A stretch of DNA of 10,766 bases from Saprospiraceae bacterium (lineage in GTDB: Bacteria; Bacteroidota; Bacteroidia; Chitinophagales; Saprospiraceae): assembly GCA_020436955.1 (NCBI GenBank), contig JAGQWW010000057.1:1-10766 (forward strand), written 5' to 3'. How positions within the stretch are numbered: the stretch's first letter is position 1; each line of letters starts with the position of its first letter. Both the position numbers and the translations under genes were made by a program. Below, piece by piece: positions 6,824 through 10,766 of this stretch. Below the pieces are notes generated by a model. It was not told the origin of the DNA, searched no databases, and saw only the letters and a list, made by a program, of their open reading frames with translations.

Positions 6824-8041
6824 ATGCACAACTGGATTCTCCTGGTCTTTTCGTTTTTGTCACTTTCCCTTCATGCCCAAAATCCCCGTTGCATGGCGGA
6901 TATTCTTTTGCAAAACACCCTTGCAGATAATCCGGCATTACAGCAAAAATTGGCAAATCAAGAGTTGCTGTTGCAAAGCATCCAAAATAATTATGTAAAA
7001 CCACGACAGGTTCTCACAATCCCCGTAGTTGTTCACATTTTATATCGTGAACCCGAGGAAAACATATCCGACGAACAGATTTTTTCACAAATCGATGTCC
7101 TCAACACAGACTTCAGGGGCTTTAATTGTGAAATTGCATCTATACCTTCCGAATTTAAAGATGTAATCGCTGATACAGAACTTGAGTTTTGTCTCGCCCA
7201 TATTGACCCAGATGGTAATCCCACCAACGGTATAATAAGAACCCTTACCAACATACCCACCTTTGACCCAAAAGGTACACGGCATTTTTATACCGATGAA
7301 GGTGGTTCCAATGCATGGGACACAGAACATTACCTCAATATTTGGGTGGCAAACCTGGGCGGAACTTTGGGCTTTGCTTCTTTTCCGGACCTTAATCCTA
7401 ATGCTGATGAAGACGGCGTTGTTATAGATTATACAGCCTTTGGTACCATTGGCACTGCTGCTGAACCATACCACTTGGGAAGGACAACTACCCATGAAAT
7501 AGGACATTATTTTTCCTTGCGCCACCCCTTCCCTGGGCCGGGTGTTCCTGAATGTGTTTTTGATGATGGTATAGAAGACACCCCCATGCAACAACCCAGC
7601 TACGGAGGTAGATGTCCGGATTATCCACAGTTTTACTGTGGTACGAGTGATATGTTTATGAATTTCATGAATTACAGTGATGACCCTTGCCTGAATATGT
7701 TTACTGAGGGTCAAAAAGCAAGAATGATTGCTGCTCTATTTACCTATCGCGCTGCATTATTAACATCACCAACCTGCTCTAAAGAACCAGGCTCATTCAA
7801 TGAACTATCACTGGTACTACTGCCGAATCCGGCATCATCCAGCATTCAAATATTTCCACCGGAAAGCAATATTCCAATTGGCTCGCTGAGAATTGCCAAT
7901 ATCGCAGGACAAATAGTCTTCCAGGATAACCAATGGCCTACCCGACTATCAATTGATATTTCTTCCTGGCTCGCAGGTATTTATTTCATTGAATTTTATT
8001 GCAATGGCAAAACCTGGAATGCCAAATTGGTCAAAATATAA
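6824..8041 (+). CDS. Secreted M43-type (cytophagalysin-like) zinc metalloprotease with T9SS sorting domain
   Basis: The product is 405 residues. A signal peptide (MHNWILLVFSFLSLSLHAQ) is followed by a propeptide-like helical stretch (about 20-60), then a metzincin catalytic domain beginning VLTIPVVVHILY. The zinc motif is HEIGHYFSLRH, with His224, catalytic Glu225, His228 and His234, and the Met-turn lies in NFMNYSDDPC (Met282), followed by MFTEGQKARM, typical of the M43 pappalysin/cytophagalysin family. Canonical members have Gly at the eighth position of HExxHxxGxxH; here it is Ser231. From about residue 330 comes a short T9SS type A sorting domain (VLLPNPASSSIQIF, ISSWLAGIYFIEFY), so the enzyme should be exported through the type IX system. 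The likely role is extracellular protein breakdown, which would feed the neighbouring dipeptidyl-peptidase; that link is inference. The start is the first ATG giving a signal peptide. Confidence 0.93.
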   Translation: MHNWILLVFSFLSLSLHAQNPRCMADILLQNTLADNPALQQKLANQELLLQSIQNNYVKPRQVLTIPVVVHILYREPEENISDEQIFSQIDVLNTDFRGFNCEIASIPSEFKDVIADTELEFCLAHIDPDGNPTNGIIRTLTNIPTFDPKGTRHFYTDEGGSNAWDTEHYLNIWVANLGGTLGFASFPDLNPNADEDGVVIDYTAFGTIGTAAEPYHLGRTTTHEIGHYFSLRHPFPGPGVPECVFDDGIEDTPMQQPSYGGRCPDYPQFYCGTSDMFMNFMNYSDDPCLNMFTEGQKARMIAALFTYRAALLTSPTCSKEPGSFNELSLVLLPNPASSSIQIFPPESNIPIGSLRIANIAGQIVFQDNQWPTRLSIDISSWLAGIYFIEFYCNGKTWNAKLVKI

Positions 8042-8190
8042 CTTTCTGAAAGGCCGTATAAAACCTTAAATACACCGAGATTTTCACCCCATTGGTCTAT
8101 TTTGGACCTTATTGCCGAAAATTACCAATTGAAAATACTGAATTCGCAGCCTGATTTTAATATTTTTGGCCATCTGGCACAATGCCCCAA
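8042..8190 (+). other. AT-rich spacer between the M43 protease and the lipoprotein gene
   Basis: No coding region is evident. Only weak short inverted repeats are present (for example GGTC 8094-8097 with GACC 8105-8108), none convincing as a terminator. A first TATTTTTG box (8161-8168) lies here and a second at 8191-8198, both embedded in the 10-base repeat AATATTTTTG spaced 30 bases apart. Confidence 0.35.
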
Positions 8191-8198
8191 TATTTTTG
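8161..8198 (+). promoter_or_regulatory. Duplicated -7 boxes upstream of the lipoprotein gene
   Basis: TATTTTTG occurs at 8161-8168 and at 8191-8198; both match TAnnTTTG exactly. The downstream box lies 17 bases before the ATG at 8216 and is the better placed. The TTTG of the upstream copy (8165-8168) lies 22 bases before it and could double as its -33 element, or the two may be separate tandem promoters. Confidence 0.55.
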
Positions 8199-8215
8199 AT
8201 TTATAATGTACTAAT

Positions 8216-8908
8216 ATGAAAAGTTTGAAATGGTTATTCCTGGTTTTGATGGGTAGTACCATGCTAACCAGTTGTTTTGATATACTTGAAGAAGTAACCT
8301 ACCATAAAGATGGTTCCGGAGAATTCAGGTATGTATTTGATATGAGCGGCTTAAAGCCAATGATGGATATGGTGGCTGCAATGGACACTACCGGTGAAAT
8401 GAGCATGGACACGCTAAGCTCCCTTTCCCGTGAATTTGCCTCCAAAGTTGATGGGTTGGCAGGTATTTCAAGCATTGAAGAAATCAATGATGAAGATGCT
8501 TTCACCTATGGTATCTCATTTAAATTCGCAAACCTGGATGCACTAAATGCCGCAGTTAACCAACTGACAGAGGGGCCCGGCATCGGCTCCGGAGAAGAAG
8601 ACCTTTTTGGCGGTTCAAAAAAGAAATTTTCACGTCTGGATGCTGGTAAAATAAGTGGACTTTTTGATGAAATCATGGGTGAAGCAGGAGGGGAAAATGC
8701 TGAAATGGCAATGATGTTCTTCAAAGATGTTTCTTACACAACAGTGTATCATTTTGATAAAAAAGTGAAGAGCATGTCTAATGATAAAGCTGAACTTTCC
8801 GACGACAAAAAGACAGTGACAATGAAATACTATATTTTTGATGAGGAAAGAGGCGGAAAAAATGCTTCTGTTGCCAATACAATTAAACTGAAAGGCGGAT
8901 TGTTTTAA
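8216..8908 (+). CDS. Small lipoprotein of unknown function
   Basis: The product is 230 residues and starts with a lipoprotein signal MKSLKWLFLVLMGSTMLTSC, lipid-modified Cys20 (lipobox LTSC). The residues just after the Cys are FDILEE; acidic residues close to the Cys favour surface export of lipoproteins in Bacteroidota, so surface exposure is possible. The mature start has EVTYHKDGSGEFRYVFDMS, a short beta-hairpin-like motif that I associate with a common but uncharacterised type of Bacteroidota lipoprotein. Next is a Met- and Asp-rich region (about 45-70, MMDMVAAMDTTGEMSMD), a beta/alpha segment, a Gly/Glu/Lys linker near 120-140 (GSGEEDLFGGSKKK), and a C-terminal beta-rich part (VTMKYYIFDEERG). 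No catalytic motif or membrane helix is visible. It is flanked by its own promoter boxes and a strong terminator, so it is probably a single-gene unit and not part of the uppS-bamA operon. Confidence 0.88.
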   Translation: MKSLKWLFLVLMGSTMLTSCFDILEEVTYHKDGSGEFRYVFDMSGLKPMMDMVAAMDTTGEMSMDTLSSLSREFASKVDGLAGISSIEEINDEDAFTYGISFKFANLDALNAAVNQLTEGPGIGSGEEDLFGGSKKKFSRLDAGKISGLFDEIMGEAGGENAEMAMMFFKDVSYTTVYHFDKKVKSMSNDKAELSDDKKTVTMKYYIFDEERGGKNASVANTIKLKGGLF

Positions 8909-8927
8909 GGAACTTTCCCTTCACAAT

Positions 8928-8972
8928 GAAAATCGCTTCGAGGGTAATACTTCGAAGCGATTTTCTTATTTT
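8928..8972 (+). terminator. Intrinsic terminator after the lipoprotein gene
   Basis: GAAAATCGCTTCGA (8928-8941) and TCGAAGCGATTTTC (8952-8965) form a perfect 14-bp stem with a 10-base loop. The right arm ends in TTTTC and is followed by TTATTTT. Because the left arm begins GAAAA, the hairpin may also work on the opposite strand, but no convergent gene is present. It insulates uppS from the lipoprotein gene. Confidence 0.9.
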
Positions 8973-8980
8973 GGGTAAAT

Positions 8981-8996
8981 GCCTTTAAATAAAGGC
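8981..8996. promoter_or_regulatory. Palindromic operator-like site upstream of uppS
   Basis: GCCTTTA-AA-TAAAGGC is a perfect inverted repeat (7-base arms, 2-base centre), too tight to fold as a good hairpin and so better read as a dimeric protein-binding site. It ends 17 bases before the -7 box at 9014, where the -33 element would be, so a bound protein would affect uppS transcription. No regulator is identified. Confidence 0.35.
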
Positions 8997-9013
8997 GAAT
9001 TGACCACTTTTCT

Positions 9014-9021
9014 TAACTTTG
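9014..9021 (+). promoter_or_regulatory. -7 promoter box for uppS
   Basis: TAACTTTG matches TAnnTTTG exactly and lies 53 bases before the uppS ATG. No clear -33 TTTG is found at the usual spacing; the palindrome at 8981-8996 occupies that place. The predicted leader is about 45 bases and includes AGGAGG at 9049-9054. Confidence 0.55.
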
Positions 9022-9048
9022 TGCGTTTTTTCAATTTCGTGCATCTAT

Positions 9049-9054
9049 AGGAGG
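9049..9054 (+). promoter_or_regulatory. Consensus Shine-Dalgarno AGGAGG, badly spaced for uppS
   Basis: AGGAGG is a perfect anti-SD match, unusual in a phylum that mostly initiates without it. It ends 20 bases before the uppS ATG at 9075, too far for normal use, but 7 bases before a TTG at 9062 that opens a 12-codon out-of-frame reading frame (NKKDGKFKIKN after the start) ending at 9100, inside uppS. The in-frame TTG at 9057 for uppS is closed by a TGA at 9063. Confidence 0.5.
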
Positions 9055-9074
9055 AATTGATTTGAATAAGAAAG

Positions 9075-9821
9075 ATGGAAAGTTTAAAATCAAAAATTAA
9101 TCTGGAAAGGCTCCCAAAGCACGTTGCTATTATAATGGATGGCAATGGACGATGGGCTAAAAAACACGGCAAACCGCGTGTTTTTGGTCATCGGAATGGA
9201 GTGAAATCAGTGCGCGAAGTAACCGAATGTGCTGCAGAGTTGGGTATCGATTACCTAACCTTGTATGCCTTTTCAACCGAAAATTGGAGTCGGCCCCAGA
9301 AAGAGGTGGAAGCCTTAATGCTGCTATTGGTACAAACCCTGCACAATGAGATTTCTACCCTGAATAAAAATAATATCAAACTGCAAGCCATTGGTGATTT
9401 AGAAAAATTGCCCGGCAAAACCAGAAAAGCCCTTTTGTCCGGAATTGAACTCACTAAGGACAATACCAGAATGACCCTTGTGTTAGCGTTGAATTATAGT
9501 GCAAAATGGGAAATCTTGGAAGCGACTAAAAAGGTTGCAGAAAATGTAAAAAATGGTTCTCTGGGATTGGAGGATATTAACGAAGATGTGTTTTCAAATG
9601 CTTTATCTACGAAAAATATTCCTGACCCTGAATTACTTATCAGAACCAGTGGTGAAACAAGATTGAGTAACTTCCTGCTTTGGCAATTAGCTTATGCAGA
9701 ATTTTACTTTACCGCTGAGTTTTGGCCCGATTTCAAAAAGGAAAGCTTTTATCAAGCTATTCTGGATTACCAAAATCGTGAAAGAAGGTTTGGGAAGACC
9801 AGCGAACAATTGGTAACATGA
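9075..9821 (+). CDS. uppS: Isoprenyl transferase: undecaprenyl diphosphate synthase (UPP synthase)
   Basis: The product is 248 residues, the normal length for a cis-prenyltransferase (about 245-255). It condenses isopentenyl diphosphate units onto farnesyl diphosphate to make C55 undecaprenyl diphosphate, the lipid carrier for peptidoglycan and surface polysaccharide precursors; the enzyme is cytoplasmic and membrane-associated. Family motifs are intact: HVAIIMDGNGRWAKK with catalytic Asp22, the GHRNG segment near 38, YAFSTENWSRP near 68, and LLIRTSGETRLSNF with Arg190 and Arg196, then LLWQLAYAEFYF with Glu209. These correspond to Asp26, Arg194, Arg200 and Glu213 of the E. coli enzyme, four residues offset. 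The ATG at 9075 is the only workable start, since an in-frame stop lies 12 bases before it. bamA follows 83 bases later, the usual Bacteroidota arrangement. Confidence 0.97.
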   Translation: MESLKSKINLERLPKHVAIIMDGNGRWAKKHGKPRVFGHRNGVKSVREVTECAAELGIDYLTLYAFSTENWSRPQKEVEALMLLLVQTLHNEISTLNKNNIKLQAIGDLEKLPGKTRKALLSGIELTKDNTRMTLVLALNYSAKWEILEATKKVAENVKNGSLGLEDINEDVFSNALSTKNIPDPELLIRTSGETRLSNFLLWQLAYAEFYFTAEFWPDFKKESFYQAILDYQNRERRFGKTSEQLVT

Positions 9822-9904
9822 CATACAACGTATCGAGACTAAAACCCCTCTTTACAAAACATCACCCATTTTAAAAGAAAGACCTTTAAATCAGCCAATA
9901 GAAG

Positions 9905-10766
9905 ATGAGAAAATTGTTGAACGTGCTTTGGATTGTGTTGCCTTTACTTACAGTATCGGCAAATGTGATAGGGCAAACGAGTGATAGCACAGCTATTTTT
10001 GACTACTCCGAACCAAAAGAATACGAGATTGGAGGAGTAAAAGTAACAGGCGCAGAATTTAGTGACGATAATGCCATCATCGCCATAGCAGGTTTCAAAG
10101 TTGGCGATAAAATCAGAGTACCGGGTCCGGAAACTCAACGTGCATTGAAGTCCCTATGGAAATTAAGCCTGTTTGAAGATGTGCAGATCTATAAGGAAAA
10201 GACCCTTGGTGATATCATATTCTTTGAAATTGTAGTGCAGGAAAGACCTCGCCTTTCCAATCATTCCTTCCGTGGTGTTAAAAAATCTTACCACGATGAT
10301 TTGAACGAAAAAATTGACCGCTTTTTAGTGAAAGGGGGAATCGTTACGGAGAATATCAAAACCAATGCCTCCGAAGCCATCGAAAAGTATTTCCGAGAAA
10401 AAGGATTCCTGGATGCTACTGTAACTACAGAAGAGGTTAAAGACGACCGCTTGCAAAACTCCATCCGTTTGGTTTTCAACATTGCTCGTGGCAAAAAGGT
10501 GAAAATCCAGAACATCACTTTTGCCGGCAATACGAATGTAAAAGCCAAGAAGCTTCGCAAGCAAATGGAAAATACTAAGCGGAAATTGAAGCTATTCTCA
10601 ACTTCCCGCTACGTTCGTACTGATTATGAAACCGACAAAAACAGCATTGTAAAATATTACAATACCATAGGTTTTAGAGATGCTAAAATAACTTCTGATT
10701 CTATTTGGAGAGAAAGTGATGGAGACTTGCGTATTCATATGAATGTACATGAAGGAAATCGCTATT
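9905..10766 (+). CDS. bamA: Outer-membrane assembly factor BamA (N-terminal part; runs off the right edge)
   Basis: The frame from ATG 9905 is open to the edge: 287 codons. BamA is the Omp85-family core of the BAM complex, which inserts beta-barrel proteins into the outer membrane. It begins with a signal peptide (MRKLLNVLWIVLPLLTVSA..., cleaved near IGQ, residues 22-24). POTRA domains follow: POTRA1 about 40-115 (YEIGGVKVTGAEF, LWKLSLFEDVQIY, EIVVQERP), POTRA2 about 116-197 (LSNHSFRGVKKS, EAIEKYFREKGFLDATV, VFNIARGKKVKI), and POTRA3 from about 198 (ITFAGNTNV, KNSIVKYYNTIGFRDAKI, HMNVHEGNRY). The later POTRA domains and the C-terminal barrel lie outside the window. No clear -7 box was found in the 83-base gap after uppS, so cotranscription with uppS is likely. 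ompH/skp-type chaperone genes often follow in this phylum, but that is not visible here. Confidence 0.96.
   Translation, partial: MRKLLNVLWIVLPLLTVSANVIGQTSDSTAIFDYSEPKEYEIGGVKVTGAEFSDDNAIIAIAGFKVGDKIRVPGPETQRALKSLWKLSLFEDVQIYKEKTLGDIIFFEIVVQERPRLSNHSFRGVKKSYHDDLNEKIDRFLVKGGIVTENIKTNASEAIEKYFREKGFLDATVTTEEVKDDRLQNSIRLVFNIARGKKVKIQNITFAGNTNVKAKKLRKQMENTKRKLKLFSTSRYVRTDYETDKNSIVKYYNTIGFRDAKITSDSIWRESDGDLRIHMNVHEGNRY

Noticed and set aside
7085..7714. 209-codon minus-strand open frame inside the M43 protease gene
   Set aside because: It lies wholly opposite a gene with clear catalytic motifs; its translation is Cys/Ile-rich with no recognisable domain and it has no promoter box. Antisense shadow.
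8094..8108. GGTC/GACC inverted repeat after the M43 gene as a terminator
   Set aside because: Only a 4-bp stem with a 7-base loop and no T-run; not distinguishable from chance.
10288..10564. Two minus-strand frames of 79-90 codons at the right edge
   Set aside because: They lie opposite the BamA POTRA region, whose plus-strand frame is open and matches the family; the minus frames are shadows.
1..10766. Defence island, CRISPR array, transposon or prophage
   Set aside because: No spacer-repeat array, transposase, integrase, recombinase, nuclease/helicase or phage structural motif is seen; the genes are ordinary envelope and secretion functions with similar composition throughout.

Overview
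The window comes from a member of the Bacteroidota, most likely a Saprospiria/Lewinella-like marine or sludge bacterium. Several lines of evidence agree. Two proteins end in type IX secretion (T9SS) type A sorting domains. A TlpA-like protein carries a DUF4369-type N-terminus. A dipeptidyl-peptidase III is made as a lipoprotein. An uppS-bamA pair is present. Several genes are preceded by the Bacteroidota -7 box TAnnTTTG, and most lack a Shine-Dalgarno sequence. The family placement is inference; the phylum is secure.

Layout. (1) 1-1763, +: the 3' part of a large secreted multidomain protein (HYR/Ig-like, carboxypeptidase-regulatory-like, dockerin-like, cohesin-like, T9SS tail), followed by a strong intrinsic terminator at 1818-1854. 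(2) 1910-2830, +: a secreted protein of unknown function. (3) 2831-3053: a short but structured spacer between two convergent genes, with 7-bp repeat arrays in opposite orientation at its two ends, a hairpin with a duplicated 13-mer, and a bidirectional terminator. (4) 3054-4436, -: a DUF4369/TlpA-like thiol-disulfide oxidoreductase, divergent from (5) 4611-6635, +: an M49 dipeptidyl-peptidase III lipoprotein, which ends in a perfect 12-bp stem-loop. (6) 6824-8041, +: a secreted M43-type metalloprotease with a T9SS tail. (7) 8216-8908, +: a small unknown lipoprotein with two possible promoter boxes and a 14-bp-stem terminator. (8) 9075-9821, +: undecaprenyl diphosphate synthase. (9) 9905 to the right edge, +: the N-terminal POTRA part of BamA.

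How they fit together. Almost everything here acts outside the cytoplasm: secreted T9SS proteins, exported peptidases (M43 endopeptidase, M49 dipeptidase), a periplasmic thioredoxin-like protein and a lipoprotein. The last two genes are core envelope biogenesis: UppS makes the C55 carrier lipid for peptidoglycan and surface polysaccharide, and BamA inserts outer-membrane beta-barrels. Most genes left of uppS have their own promoter and terminator and look like single-gene units; uppS-bamA is probably one operon continuing off the right edge.

There is no gene-free stretch longer than about 190 bases. I saw no tRNA, rRNA, CRISPR array, transposase or phage gene, and no clear undescribed defence or mobile system. 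The most unusual non-coding signal is the CTRGNNN heptamer array at both ends of the convergent spacer, each beginning inside the stop codon of the adjoining gene.
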